From Alcaligenes aquatilis (lineage in GTDB: Bacteria > Pseudomonadota > Gammaproteobacteria > Burkholderiales > Burkholderiaceae_B): a stretch of DNA of 64,000 nucleotides. This document shows positions 9,713 to 18,811 of this stretch, in pieces. Both the position numbers and the translations under genes were made by a program. Each line of letters starts with the position of its first letter. The first letter of the stretch is position 1. The stretch is from positions 186,001-250,000 of the forward strand of contig NZ_CP022390.1 of assembly GCF_003076515.1 (NCBI RefSeq). The letters are read 5' to 3'. The notes beneath the pieces are model-generated. The model was not told the origin of the DNA, searched no databases, and worked only from the letters and a program-made list of their open reading frames with translations.

Positions 9713-10267
9713 TCAGGTTTGTGGTTCTTGGCGCTCATAGTCGGCCTGTAACAGGCGGCTTTGTTGCTCGGCCAGTTCGATCTTGCCAAAGCGGCCAGCG
9801 CGCAACTCGCTATAGGCGCGTTGTAAATCACCCACAGTCAAAGGGCTGCGCTGATCGGGCCAGCACCACAAAATGACTTCACGGGCCGGACGGCTGAGCG
9901 ATCGGGCCAACTGAGCCACGGTGGACTCGTCGATAATGCGTTGCTGGTTGCGTTGCATGACCCTTTGTATAAAGCCATACAAAAGATAGGCAATAATGAG
10001 CGTTATGACGCCCACTACCGTCCACCAGAAAAACGGGTTGTATTGTTTGATCAGCGCCAGGTTTTGAATGCTCAAGGCCTGCAGGCCAGAGTAATCCAGG
10101 CCACGCCCGAAGCTGATAAGACGGTTGAGAAGGTCCCACCAGATAATGGCTACTACGACAGTGATGACGGTGCAGATAATAGTGGCTGTGGCGCACAGCT
10201 TGAACAGAGTGCTACGCAGAGCCTGACTATCGTTGGCGGTGGGTGTCTGGGCGTTGTCAGTTTTCAT
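9713..10267 (-). CDS. Uncharacterised membrane protein with two membrane segments
   Basis: A 184-residue protein with two hydrophobic segments (about residues 24-45 and 78-101) separated by a short extracytoplasmic stretch, then a cytoplasmic C-terminal half rich in charged residues. No family is recognised. Its ATG overlaps the region just in front of the divergent rpoN start (16 bp apart), so the two genes must share a very compact promoter region or be transcribed from inside each other. Confidence 0.7.
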   Translation of the reverse strand: MKTDNAQTPTANDSQALRSTLFKLCATATIICTVITVVVAIIWWDLLNRLISFGRGLDYSGLQALSIQNLALIKQYNPFFWWTVVGVITLIIAYLLYGFIQRVMQRNQQRIIDESTVAQLARSLSRPAREVILWCWPDQRSPLTVGDLQRAYSELRAGRFGKIELAEQQSRLLQADYERQEPQT

Positions 10268-10283
10268 GGAAACGATTGTACCT

Positions 10284-11669
10284 ATGCTTACGCGTCAGTC
10301 ACTAGATTTACGCCAGCAGCAAACGCTGGTTTTGACGCCGCAATTGCAACAGTCTATTAAAGTGTTGCAGCTATCGGGGGCCGAGCTGGAGCAGGAGTTG
10401 GCTCAAGCTTTGCTGGACAACCCTTTGCTGGAACGTTTGGACGTGCAGATGGATGTCGCCGCCGAGCCATTGCCCGAAGCCGCTTCGGGCGAGGCGGAAT
10501 CCTCGTGGGCGAGTCTGGAGTTTCCCAAGCACCAAGGGGATTCGCATGACCCTGATTGGTCCCCCGAATCGGCCATTGACCAGGACCTGGCTGCTTATCT
10601 AAGCGAGCAGTTGGGATTGTTGCGTTTGAGCGACCGTGACCGGGTCCTGGCACAGTTGTTAATCGACGAGCTGGACGATAACGGCTACCTGCCCGTCTCT
10701 TTGGACGAGGTGCTGGCCTGCCTGCCCGCTGAGCTGGATATTGATGAAAGTGATTTGCGCTGCGCGCTGGCACAGGTGCAGTCTTTGGACCCGGCCGGTG
10801 TCGGTGCGCGGGATCTGGCCGAGTGCCTGAGCTTGCAACTGATGCAACAGGCCCAGCAACTGGAGCCCGCCTTGTTTGATTGCGCCCGCTATCTGGTGCG
10901 TGAGCATGTCGGCGTTCTGGCCTCGCCCAGTCAACTGCGTCAGCGCTGTGCAGGCCTCTATCCGGCCGAGCTGGTGGAGCGGGCCCATCATTTGATCCTG
11001 AAACTGGACCCCAAGCCGGGGCGTGCCTGGACGCAGAACGTCTCGGCGTATGTCGTGCCGGACGTCTTGCTGATTCGTGGCAAGGATAGCTGGCAGGCGG
11101 CCTTGAATCCCCTGGCTGTACCGCGCCTGCAACTGGTGAACCTGCACGATTATGAAATTGAAGCGCACCCAGCCTTATTGGCAGAGCGCCAAAAAGCGAC
11201 TGGCTTGCTGCGCAGCGTCAACAGTCGCTTTGTGACGATTTTGCGCGTAGCACAAGCGATCGTGCAGATGCAGCAGGATTTCTTCACGCAGGGTGTGTCG
11301 GCCTTGAAACCCATGCAGTTGGCCGATCTGGCGGCTGAACTGGATTTGCATGAGTCGACGATTTCGCGTGCAACGCGGCAAAAGTACATGCAAACACCGC
11401 ATGGGGTGATGGAGCTTAAACAGTTCTTTACCGTGGCCTTGGCCAGTGTGGATGGCAAGGCCGATATGTCCGCTGCTTCGGTGCGGGCGCAGATTGTACA
11501 GATGATTCGTGACGAGCCACCGGCCAAGCCTTTGTCGGACCAGCAGATTACCGATCTCTTGCAGGCTCAGGGCCTGACGTTGGCGCGCCGTACAGTGGCC
11601 AAATACCGGGAGGCGGAAGGTTTGGCACCGGCTTCACAGCGCAAGATGCGGGCAGCGGCGGGAGTCTAG
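10284..11669 (+). CDS. rpoN: RNA polymerase sigma-54 factor
   Basis: Sigma-54 directs RNA polymerase to -24/-12 promoters that need enhancer-binding ATPases. About 461 residues: region I is Gln/Leu-rich (LVLTPQLQQSIKVLQLSG), an acidic region II follows (about 55-105), then the core-binding domain, helix-turn-helix and the C-terminal RpoN box ARRTVAKYRE, which is intact. I chose the ATG at 10284 (MLTRQSLDLRQQQ); an ATG at 10266 would add six residues. In most Betaproteobacteria rpoN follows lptB and precedes hpf/raiA; here it stands alone between unrelated genes, which may mean a relocated or second copy. Confidence 0.95.
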   Translation: MLTRQSLDLRQQQTLVLTPQLQQSIKVLQLSGAELEQELAQALLDNPLLERLDVQMDVAAEPLPEAASGEAESSWASLEFPKHQGDSHDPDWSPESAIDQDLAAYLSEQLGLLRLSDRDRVLAQLLIDELDDNGYLPVSLDEVLACLPAELDIDESDLRCALAQVQSLDPAGVGARDLAECLSLQLMQQAQQLEPALFDCARYLVREHVGVLASPSQLRQRCAGLYPAELVERAHHLILKLDPKPGRAWTQNVSAYVVPDVLLIRGKDSWQAALNPLAVPRLQLVNLHDYEIEAHPALLAERQKATGLLRSVNSRFVTILRVAQAIVQMQQDFFTQGVSALKPMQLADLAAELDLHESTISRATRQKYMQTPHGVMELKQFFTVALASVDGKADMSAASVRAQIVQMIRDEPPAKPLSDQQITDLLQAQGLTLARRTVAKYREAEGLAPASQRKMRAAAGV

Positions 11670-11718
11670 GGCGACAGCCACAGCAGGCCCAAGATACTTG
11701 GCAAGACGCTTTGAAACA

Positions 11719-11760
11719 ATAAAAAAAACAGGGCCTGCATACACGCATGAACAGGCCCTG
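11719..11760 (-). terminator. Terminator of the TonB receptor gene
   Basis: Stem CAGGGCCTG with CAGGCCCTG, 14-base loop, followed by a run of eight T on the minus strand. It lies about 65 bp beyond the receptor stop and may also impede rpoN transcription, though it lacks a T run in that direction. Confidence 0.9.
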
Positions 11761-11826
11761 CAAAAGCAAAGTTAGCGCCTGCCATCCAGACGGAGTCACT
11801 GGATCGCAGGGTTATTGTTGGTCTAT

Positions 11827-13953
11827 TTAGAATTTCATGGTGGCCGAAGCCAGGAAGGTACGTGGTGAGCCTTGGCCATTGCTTAAAGGCACGACCCAGT
11901 AGGCTTTATTGCCTACGTTTTCCAGGCTGGCGCGCAAGGTCACTTCCTTGCCGGCAAAACGTGTTTTGTAGCGCATGCCCAGGTCATAAGTGGTCACGCC
12001 CGGCATGTAGTAACTGTTGCTGGCGTTGGCATATTGCTTGGACTGGGTGTGCAGATTGGCATTTAAGGTCAGGCCTTGAACAAAGGGGGTGTCCCATTCA
12101 ATCCCGGCCTTGGCAACCCAGCGGGACAGGCCAACGGCGCTACGCCCTTCGGTATCCGGGTTGCTGGCCTTGCGGATTTTAGGATCCAGGTAGGCGATAC
12201 CGCCAGTCAGACGCCAGTTCTTGGCAATCTGGCCAAACACCTGTACTTCCACGCCTCGGTTGCGCTGACGACCGTCGTAGCTCAAGTTGGGCTTGCCATT
12301 GAAGCGCTCATTGCTCTCGTAGCTATTGGGCTGGGTAATGTCGAACAGGGCGGCGGTCAGTGCGTAGTCGCCACTGTCGTACTTCATCCCGATCTCGTAT
12401 TGGCGTGTTTTCTGGGGGGCGAAGACTTGACCTTCGTTGGCGTAGTCGTCGCCCACAATCATGCCCTGGGTTAGACCTTCGGCATAGTTGGCGTACAGCA
12501 TCCAGTCGTCCTGCAGTTGCCAGACACCGGCAATAGTGGGTGTCAGGGCGTTCTTGCGGTAATTATCGCTCTTGCCGCTTTTATCCTTGGTGCTGACCCA
12601 TTGCTGGCGAAGACCCAGGGTCAACTGATATTTGCCGTCTGCAAAAGACAGGGTATCGGCCAGCGCCGTACTGTAAAGATAGCTGACGTTAGGCGCACTT
12701 AGCCCATTCATGGGGACATAAGGGCGTGCCGGGTAGTCCGGATCATAGATATTGATGGTCTCAGACCAGCCCTTGATGGAGGTGTTGTCGCTGCGCGAGC
12801 TTTTACGATTCCAGTCCAGCCCGGCGCTGATGGTGTGCTGCACCGAGCCGGTGTCAAAGCTGTAGAACAGGCCGGTATTGGCAGCCAGGTTGTAGCCAGT
12901 ATTGTTGCGCCGAGTCGCGGCCAGCTTCAGGTCCCCTTGCTCGTTCAGCAAGGTGCTGCCCTTGGTGTTGTAGTTGTTCATCTCGGACTTGCTGTAACCC
13001 GCCGAACCGTACAGGGCCAGCTTGTCGCTGGCAGCCCAGTCTGCACGGATCAGCGCCGTGGTTTCACGCGTCAGGCCGGCAGCCCAAGGGACACCCAACA
13101 AGACATCGCCTTTGGGAGGCGTAGGCAGTGGGTTCTTGTCCAGACCCTTGGCCAGACGCACACCCCGATTCAGGCCGGAAATGTACTCTTCCAGGTGATA
13201 CAGGTCGGCGGACAACTTGAGCGATCCCAGACGGTAGTCCGCTCCCAGCGAGATCAGTTTGTCGCGATTGGTACGGTGATCCACCACGCCCTCGCCGTCC
13301 TTGAACACGCCGTTCAAGCGCAGGCCCAGCTCATTGGATTGACCGAAACGGCGGCCCAGATCCAGATGCGTCCCGAATTGGGAGGGCTGGATGTAGGACA
13401 GGGTAATGTTGCTAATGGGATCGTCCGTGGCGCGCTTGGTCACCAGATTGATCGAGCCACCCACATCATTGCTGGCATTCATGCCGTTCAGAACGGCAGA
13501 GGGGCCTTTGAGAATTTCTAAACGCTCTGCGATGGCCATCACGCGGCGGCCACTGGTCAAGCCTTGCAAACCATTTAGAGACACGTCACCGGCACGGAAA
13601 CCCCGTATATACAAAGTGTCTTTCCCACCTGTTCCACCTGCACCGGGTGTCTGCACGGAAGGGTCGTTCTTGCTGATCAGAATGCGCAGTTCCTGGCCTT
13701 GCAGGTCCTCGATGTAGTCGCTGGTGTAGTTGATGGTGCTAAAGGGGGTGTTCATGACATCCCGGTTGCCCAGCAAACCCAGATTGCCGCCGGTAGCGAC
13801 ATGATTGCCTTCGTACGCAGGCGGCAAATCAATGTATTCGCTGGCTTTGACTTCAATAGTGGACAAAGACGTAACCGGGGGAGCATCGGAGGATTGTGCC
13901 CAACTGCTGCCCGCACTGAGCAGGCTCAGGCCAACAAAATAAGAAATACGCAT
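11827..13953 (-). CDS. TonB-dependent siderophore receptor
   Basis: A 708-residue outer membrane receptor. Residues 1 to 19 are a signal peptide ending SSWAQ. The plug domain follows (TPFSTINYTSDYIEDLQ, then TLYIRGFRAGDVSLNG and the EILKGPSAVLNGM segment typical of siderophore receptors). From about residue 180 to the end is the 22-strand beta-barrel, closing with the terminal Phe (TFLASATMKF). It should take up a ferric siderophore, energised by TonB/ExbBD encoded elsewhere. The ligand cannot be deduced. A Fur-type operator lies just upstream and there is no linked transporter or biosynthesis gene. Confidence 0.93.
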   Translation of the reverse strand: MRISYFVGLSLLSAGSSWAQSSDAPPVTSLSTIEVKASEYIDLPPAYEGNHVATGGNLGLLGNRDVMNTPFSTINYTSDYIEDLQGQELRILISKNDPSVQTPGAGGTGGKDTLYIRGFRAGDVSLNGLQGLTSGRRVMAIAERLEILKGPSAVLNGMNASNDVGGSINLVTKRATDDPISNITLSYIQPSQFGTHLDLGRRFGQSNELGLRLNGVFKDGEGVVDHRTNRDKLISLGADYRLGSLKLSADLYHLEEYISGLNRGVRLAKGLDKNPLPTPPKGDVLLGVPWAAGLTRETTALIRADWAASDKLALYGSAGYSKSEMNNYNTKGSTLLNEQGDLKLAATRRNNTGYNLAANTGLFYSFDTGSVQHTISAGLDWNRKSSRSDNTSIKGWSETINIYDPDYPARPYVPMNGLSAPNVSYLYSTALADTLSFADGKYQLTLGLRQQWVSTKDKSGKSDNYRKNALTPTIAGVWQLQDDWMLYANYAEGLTQGMIVGDDYANEGQVFAPQKTRQYEIGMKYDSGDYALTAALFDITQPNSYESNERFNGKPNLSYDGRQRNRGVEVQVFGQIAKNWRLTGGIAYLDPKIRKASNPDTEGRSAVGLSRWVAKAGIEWDTPFVQGLTLNANLHTQSKQYANASNSYYMPGVTTYDLGMRYKTRFAGKEVTLRASLENVGNKAYWVVPLSNGQGSPRTFLASATMKF

Positions 13954-13970
13954 GGATTTGTAATCTAAAT

Positions 13971-13989
13971 ATAAATGATTATCATTAAT
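13971..13989. promoter_or_regulatory. Fur box in front of the TonB receptor
   Basis: ATAAATGATTATCATTAAT is a near-perfect palindrome matching the Fur consensus core AATGATAATCATT. It lies 18 bases before the receptor start codon on the minus strand, so iron-bound Fur would block the promoter. Confidence 0.85.
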
Positions 13990-14331
13990 GTTTCATTTGT
14001 AGCATCTGCTTGTAGGGGGTTCAAGCAGTTAGGTGGCTTTGTGATATAAAAACGACCCTAAGAAACTTAGGGGTATAAGGAGACGATGCAGTCGATTTCG
14101 CTCCGAAATCGCGCCGGAATTAGGGTTTCAGGGGGATTTTTGAGCAAAATCGTGGCATGTCTGGCTCGACGGTGGGAATGCGTCCCATGGAGCAGTTTTG
14201 GCAAAACAGGCGATGTTTGCTTGGCAAGGGGAAGGCAAAGGAGCTGTGATGACTCCCGGCTATAAGGGAGCGGCTCAAGAAATTGTTTTATTTTTGGCCT
14301 GAACTGGCTTGAGCTGTGTTTCGATACTTGT
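13990..14331. other. Gene-free stretch with several short hairpins
   Basis: Between the Fur-controlled receptor and the CGACTG repeat. It contains a perfect 7-bp stem with a 3-base loop (14056-14072), a perfect 8-bp stem with a 3-base loop (14093-14111) and a 6-bp stem at about 14135-14152. A 59-codon frame begins at 14086 behind AAGGAG and ends at 14265 (MQSISLRNRAGIRVSG at its start); its codons are unremarkable and it overlaps the second hairpin, so I do not call it a gene. It could be a structured RNA leader or degraded sequence. Confidence 0.5.
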
Positions 14332-14458
14332 CGACTGCGACTGCGACTGCGACTGCGACTGCGACTGCGACTGCGACTGCGACTGCGACTGCGACTGCGA
14401 CTGCGACTGCGACTGCGACTGCGACTGCGACTGCGACTGCGACTGCGACTGCGACTGC
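14332..14458. repeat. Intergenic hexanucleotide tandem repeat (CGACTG)n
   Basis: Twenty-one uninterrupted copies of CGACTG. It lies 68 bp past the leuD-like stop and about 380 bp upstream of the TonB receptor start. Open frames through it encode simple dipeptide runs (Cys-Asp, or Ala-Val and Ser-Gln on the other strand) and lack start signals. Confidence 0.97.
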
Positions 14459-14525
14459 CAGGGCGGGAGGCAGGTAGGCAGCGGTGGAAGTCCCCTTCCG
14501 CGACTGCCCCCTTTATCTATCGTCC

Positions 14526-15164
14526 TTAGCTAAATAACCAGGGTTCCTGTTCCCGGCGTTTCTGTTCGTAAGCCTGGATCTGATCCATTTTCTGTTCCGT
14601 CACGCTAATGTCGTCCAGCGCCAGCAGCAGGCGGTGGCGACGTTCTGGTTCCACCTGAAAACGGATGTGCTGGTCGGGACCGATCACCATGCAGGCTTGC
14701 AGATCCACCGTCCATTCATCCCACGGATTGTGCGTGACAGCAGTGAATAAGGCATCAATCTGCTCCGCAGCCAGTTGTATGGGCAACATGCCGTTTTTAA
14801 AGCAGTTATTGCGGAAGATGTCGGCAAATGAAGGGGCGATCAGCATCGCAATGCCCAAATCCTTCAGTGCCCAGACCGCGTGTTCACGGCTGGACCCGCA
14901 GCCAAAATTCTCGCGTCCCAGCAGAATGCGTGCCCCTTGTGCGCTGGGCTGATGCAGACAAAAACTGTTGATCGGCTCACGCTCGGCCAGCGGTTTGCCA
15001 GGGTAGCCAATATCGGCGTAACGCCAGTTGTCGAAGGCATATTGCCCAAAGCCGGTACGCGACAAGGAGGTCATGTACTGCTTGGGCAAGATCGCGTCGG
15101 TATCCACATTGGCGCGGTCCAGCGCAATCAGGCGCGAGCGCACGGAAGTAAAAACTGTGTTCAT
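14526..15164 (-). CDS. leuD2: LeuD-like (aconitase-family) hydratase small subunit
   Basis: 212 residues with the swivelling-domain signatures [13 protein letters not shown] and [17 protein letters not shown], and [14 protein letters not shown], as in the 3-isopropylmalate dehydratase small subunit. It forms a heterodimer with the LeuC-like subunit encoded immediately upstream: its ATG overlaps the stop of that gene (ATGA). By sequence it could isomerise isopropylmalate, but its place at the end of a CoA-transferase/lyase/TRAP cluster suggests hydration of another unsaturated dicarboxylate (maleate or citraconate type). The symbol leuD2 reflects family and paralogue status, not proven activity. 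The last gene of the transcript; no clear terminator before the CGACTG repeat. Confidence 0.88.
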   Translation of the reverse strand: MNTVFTSVRSRLIALDRANVDTDAILPKQYMTSLSRTGFGQYAFDNWRYADIGYPGKPLAEREPINSFCLHQPSAQGARILLGRENFGCGSSREHAVWALKDLGIAMLIAPSFADIFRNNCFKNGMLPIQLAAEQIDALFTAVTHNPWDEWTVDLQACMVIGPDQHIRFQVEPERRHRLLLALDDISVTEQKMDQIQAYEQKRREQEPWLFS

Positions 15165-16573
15165 ACGGCGTCCCAGTGGCGGATATCGACAAGATGGCCT
15201 GCAATTGCGGCGGCAGCCGCCATGGCGGGGCTCATCAGGTGTGTGCGTCCCAAGGCGCCCTGCCTGCCCTCGAAGTTACGGTTGGAGGTGGAGGCGCAGC
15301 GCTCGCCCGGATTTAGACGGTCTTCGTTCATGCCCAGGCACATGGAGCAGCCCGGCTCGCGCCATTCAAAACCGGCTTGCGTGAATACCTGGTCCAAGCC
15401 TTCCTGCTCGGCCTGACGGCGTACCAGTCCCGAGCCGGGGACCACCAAGGCTTGCCGCACCGTGCTGGCTACTCGCTTGCCTTTGACCATGGCCGCAGCG
15501 CTACGCAGGTCTTCAATGCGAGCGTTGGTACAGGAGCCAATAAACACCCGATCTACGGCGAGGCCTGCCAGCGGTTGGCCGGCCTGCAAATCCATATAGT
15601 TCAAGGCGCGTTGAGCATCAGCCTGTTTACCTGTGGCGGCTGCTAATGGATCAGGCACAAGCTGGTCGATGGCCGCCGCCATATCGGGGGACGTGCCCCA
15701 GGTCACGGTGGGGGCGACTTGGGCGGCGTCGATTTGCAGGTGCTGATCGTATTGGCAACCCTCATCGCTGATCAGCGTGCGCCAGTATTGTTCCGCCTTG
15801 TCCCATGCCTGTCCTTTCGGTGCCAAGGGACGGCCGCGCACATAGTCCAGGGTCTTGTCGTCCACGGCGACCAAGCCAATACGGGCACCCGCTTCGATCG
15901 CCATATTGCACAAGGTCATGCGCCCTTCCATGGACAAGGCCCGGATGGCCGGACCGGTAAATTCAATGGCACAGTCCCGCCCGCCGTCCGTGCCCATGCG
16001 GGCAATGATGTGCAGGATCAGATCCTTGGCGGTGCTGGTGGCAGGCAGTTCGCCTTGCACGTCTATTTGCAGGCTGCGCATGCGCTTTGCGGCCAGGCAC
16101 TGCGTGGCCAGAACATGCTCCACCTCGGAGGTGCCAATGCCAAACGCCAAGGCGGCAAACGCGCCATGTGTGCTGGTGTGGGAATCGCCAGCCACAATGC
16201 TGGAACCGGGCAAGGTCATGCCCTGTTCGGGTCCGATCACGTGGATGATGCCTTGGCGCTCGTCATCCAGCCCAAAGTAGCGCAGGCCAAACTCCCGGCT
16301 ATTGATTTCCATCTGGTCGATCTGCGCTTGGGCCAACGGATCTTCCAGACGCTGATTGCGGCGGCGGGTGGGCACGTTGTGGTCCACCGTCGTCAGCGCG
16401 GTGTCGGGGCGACGCACCGAGCGTCCGGCCAAGCGCAAACTCTCGAAGGCTTGCGGACTGGTGACTTCGTACAACAACTGACGGTCTATGTAGATCAGAT
16501 CATGCTCATTGTCTACCGCCGCAACGCGATGTGTATCCCAGAGCTTTTGAAACAGGGTACGGGCTGTGTTCAT
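15161..16573 (-). CDS. leuC2: LeuC-like (aconitase-family) hydratase large subunit
   Basis: 470 residues, the same length as E. coli LeuC. Iron-sulfur cluster ligands are present in FIGSCTN and in GCSMCLGMN, and the substrate-side motifs [11 protein letters not shown] and [10 protein letters not shown] are retained. Together with the following small subunit it should hydrate or isomerise a dicarboxylic acid through a [4Fe-4S] cluster. The ATG at 16573 ([19 protein letters not shown]) is chosen because it aligns with LeuC; the frame stays open upstream into the lyase gene, whose stop it overlaps by 4 bases. Very close to genuine LeuC, so a role in leucine synthesis cannot be excluded, but the surrounding genes are catabolic. 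Confidence 0.9.
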   Translation of the reverse strand: MNTARTLFQKLWDTHRVAAVDNEHDLIYIDRQLLYEVTSPQAFESLRLAGRSVRRPDTALTTVDHNVPTRRRNQRLEDPLAQAQIDQMEINSREFGLRYFGLDDERQGIIHVIGPEQGMTLPGSSIVAGDSHTSTHGAFAALAFGIGTSEVEHVLATQCLAAKRMRSLQIDVQGELPATSTAKDLILHIIARMGTDGGRDCAIEFTGPAIRALSMEGRMTLCNMAIEAGARIGLVAVDDKTLDYVRGRPLAPKGQAWDKAEQYWRTLISDEGCQYDQHLQIDAAQVAPTVTWGTSPDMAAAIDQLVPDPLAAATGKQADAQRALNYMDLQAGQPLAGLAVDRVFIGSCTNARIEDLRSAAAMVKGKRVASTVRQALVVPGSGLVRRQAEQEGLDQVFTQAGFEWREPGCSMCLGMNEDRLNPGERCASTSNRNFEGRQGALGRTHLMSPAMAAAAAIAGHLVDIRHWDAV

Positions 16574-17475
16574 GGTTGGCACACTTTCAAGGCATAGGCC
16601 GGCCTGGCTTTGTGCAGGCGACTTTGAATAGGCTCTTGCGTCAGAGCCGCGATTTCTTCGGCTAAAGGCTGGAGCGCTTCCAGATTCAAGCCTGTGTCCA
16701 CGCCGCTGATCTGGAACATATGCGCCAGATCTTCCAGGCTGGCATTGCCGCTGGCACCAGGGGCATAAGGGCAACCGCCCAAACCGGCCAAAGCCGCATC
16801 GAAACGACGCCCGCCTTCACGGTACGCCGCCCAGGCATTGGCCAGTGCCAGCCCGCGGGTGTCATGAAAATGGCCGGTGACGCCCTGCTCGCCATACAAA
16901 CTCAAGGCGGCTTGGGTCAGGCGCTCTACCTCCACAGGTGAACCCATGCCAGTGGTATCGCACAGGCTGATGGAACTGGCTCCCATGCGCTGCACTTGTT
17001 GCATCAAGGCAATCACGTGTGCGGGGGCGACGGGGCCGGTAAAGGGGCAGCCAAAAGCGGTGGACAGAGATACGTTGACCGGCGTCTTGCCTGCTGCCTC
17101 CAGTACCTGTTCCAACTGGACCAGCGATTGTGTAATGTTCATGCGCAGGTTGGCCTGGTTATGCGCTTCAGAGGCTGAAAACACAAAATTCAGCTCGTTC
17201 ATACGGGCTGCCAAGGCGCGCTGTGCCCCGCGCAGGTTGGGGACCAGCGCGGTGTAGCAGACCTGAGGGGCGCGTGTAGTCAGGCTGGCCAGCTCATCGG
17301 CATCTGCCAGGGATGGAATGGCTTTGGGTGAAGTAAAGGACGTCAACTCGATCTTGCGCACGCCGCATTGAGGCAGCGCTTGTGCGATACGCAGCTTGTC
17401 CGGCGTAGGCACCCAGCGTGGCACGATTTGCAGGCCGTCCCGCAAGGTGACGTCGGTGATCAATACGGTACTCAT
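16570..17475 (-). CDS. Hydroxymethylglutaryl-CoA lyase family enzyme
   Basis: 301 residues of the DRE-TIM superfamily: [10 protein letters not shown] at residues 6-15, metal-site HFHDTRG and the family signature [12 protein letters not shown] with its catalytic Cys. HMG-CoA lyase cleaves 3-hydroxy-3-methylglutaryl-CoA to acetyl-CoA and acetoacetate; relatives cleave citramalyl-CoA or malyl-CoA-like thioesters. In this operon the CoA-transferase gene precedes it (4-base overlap) and the LeuC-like gene follows, so its likely substrate is the CoA ester of a hydroxy-dicarboxylate made by LeuC2/LeuD2. That assignment is inference. Confidence 0.9.
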   Translation of the reverse strand: MSTVLITDVTLRDGLQIVPRWVPTPDKLRIAQALPQCGVRKIELTSFTSPKAIPSLADADELASLTTRAPQVCYTALVPNLRGAQRALAARMNELNFVFSASEAHNQANLRMNITQSLVQLEQVLEAAGKTPVNVSLSTAFGCPFTGPVAPAHVIALMQQVQRMGASSISLCDTTGMGSPVEVERLTQAALSLYGEQGVTGHFHDTRGLALANAWAAYREGGRRFDAALAGLGGCPYAPGASGNASLEDLAHMFQISGVDTGLNLEALQPLAEEIAALTQEPIQSRLHKARPAYALKVCQP

Positions 17476-18683
17476 TCCACGATTCCTTGTTCACGCAGGG
17501 CTTGGCGGCGCTCCGGGCTGATGCCTAGTTCTTCCAGGATGCTATCGGTGTGTTCGCCCAACTCTGGCCCCAACCATTGGGTGGCACCGGGGCTGCGGCT
17601 AAGCTTGGGCACAATGCCGGGGATGGTCAGTTCCTGGCCGTCTTGCAGCGTGTGTGTTTCCAGCATGCCGCGAGCCTGGTAGTGCGGGTCATCCAGAATG
17701 TCGGCGGCGGTGTAGATACTGCCGCTGGGAACTTCAGCCTGATCCAGCACGCCCAGTATCTCTTCCAGGCTGCGGCCGCCGGTCCAGTCGCCAATGGTCT
17801 GGTCCAGCATGGCGCTGTGTTCCACACGTCCGGCGTTGTCGGACAAGCGCGGATCGTGGGCCAGATCGGGACGGTCCATGGCCTGCATCAAACGGATGAA
17901 GATGGCATCGCTGTTGGCGGCAATCACCACCCATTTACCATCGCCGGTGGGGTAGGTGTTGGACGGGGCGATACCGGGCAAGCTGGCTCCAGTGCGTTCG
18001 CGTTGATGGCCGTTCAGTTGATAGTCTGGAATCAGGCTTTCCATGATGGCAAAGACGGATTCATACAAGGCCACATCAATCATTTGGCCTTGTCCCCCTT
18101 CCTGGCGCAGATGGTGCATGGCCAGCAGCGCGCCTATGGTGCCGTACAGTGAAGCCAGCGTATCGCCCAGGCTGACACCGGCTCGTACGGGGGGGCGATC
18201 CGGATAGCCGGTGCCATATCGCAGGCCACCCATACATTCTGCGATGGCTGCAAAGCCAGGGCGGCGGTGATAAGGGCCGTCCTGCCCATAGCCGGAGACG
18301 CGCACCATGATCAGGCGCGGGTTCAGTGCATGCAGTGTTTCCCAGCCCAGGCCCCAGTGCTCCAGCACACCAGGGCGGAAATTTTCAATGACAATATCGC
18401 TTTGTAAAGCCAGTTCACGGGCAATTTCCTGGCCTTCGGGCTGGCGCAGATCCAGCGCAATGGAACGCTTGTTGCGGCTTTGCACACGCCACCACAGCGA
18501 GGTGTCCTTATGCAACTGCCGCCAGCGGCGCAGCGGATCGCCCTTGCCGGGCGGTTCGATCTTGATGACATCGGCCCCGAATTGGGCCAGCAAGCTACCG
18601 GCATAAGGGCCGGCAATCAGCGAACCCAGCTCCAGGACTTTGATCCCTTTGAGCGGTGATTCGGTAATGTTTTTCTTATCCAT
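17472..18683 (-). CDS. Class III (CaiB/formyl-CoA transferase family) CoA-transferase
   Basis: 403 residues. It carries the N-terminal GIKVLELGSLIAGPYAG, then KIEPPGKGDPLR and NKRSIALDL, and the catalytic Asp in VRAGVSLGDT (Asp174, equivalent to Asp169 of formyl-CoA transferase). The family moves CoA between carboxylates, usually with succinyl-CoA or acetyl-CoA as donor. Start MDKKNITESPLKG; GGAG lies about 9 bases upstream. It begins a tightly overlapping four-gene block (transferase, lyase, leuC2, leuD2). A terminator lies between it and the TRAP genes, so it may have its own promoter in the 128-bp gap. Confidence 0.92.
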   Translation of the reverse strand: MDKKNITESPLKGIKVLELGSLIAGPYAGSLLAQFGADVIKIEPPGKGDPLRRWRQLHKDTSLWWRVQSRNKRSIALDLRQPEGQEIARELALQSDIVIENFRPGVLEHWGLGWETLHALNPRLIMVRVSGYGQDGPYHRRPGFAAIAECMGGLRYGTGYPDRPPVRAGVSLGDTLASLYGTIGALLAMHHLRQEGGQGQMIDVALYESVFAIMESLIPDYQLNGHQRERTGASLPGIAPSNTYPTGDGKWVVIAANSDAIFIRLMQAMDRPDLAHDPRLSDNAGRVEHSAMLDQTIGDWTGGRSLEEILGVLDQAEVPSGSIYTAADILDDPHYQARGMLETHTLQDGQELTIPGIVPKLSRSPGATQWLGPELGEHTDSILEELGISPERRQALREQGIVE

Positions 18684-18782
18684 ATCTGTTTCCTCCAGTT
18701 ATTGATTCTGGGATAGAAATGGAAAGTGGAAAAGCAGTTATATATTATGCTGCCATCGTAAAAAACGTGGATGGAAATAAAT

Positions 18783-18810
18783 AAAAACCCGCATGGCGCG
18801 GGTTTTTGTT
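18783..18810 (-). terminator. Terminator between TRAP genes and CoA-transferase
   Basis: AAAACCCGC pairs with GCGGGTTTT around a 5-base loop, with T runs on both sides so it could work in either direction. On the minus strand it directly follows the dctM stop and precedes the CoA-transferase gene, splitting the cluster or attenuating its second half. Confidence 0.8.
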
Positions 18811-18811
18811 T

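Noticed and set aside
6255..14458. Tandem repeats considered as CRISPR arrays
   Set aside because: Units of 5 to 6 bp without spacers and no cas genes nearby.
14309..14533. Frame encoding a Cys-Asp repeat peptide
   Set aside because: Produced by the CGACTG repeat; non-ATG start, no ribosome binding site, other frames through the repeat are equally open.
14526..16573. LeuC/LeuD pair called as the leucine-synthesis isomerase
   Set aside because: Sequence alone allows it, but overlap with lyase and CoA-transferase genes and co-location with TRAP uptake favour a catabolic paralogue; left open in the entries.
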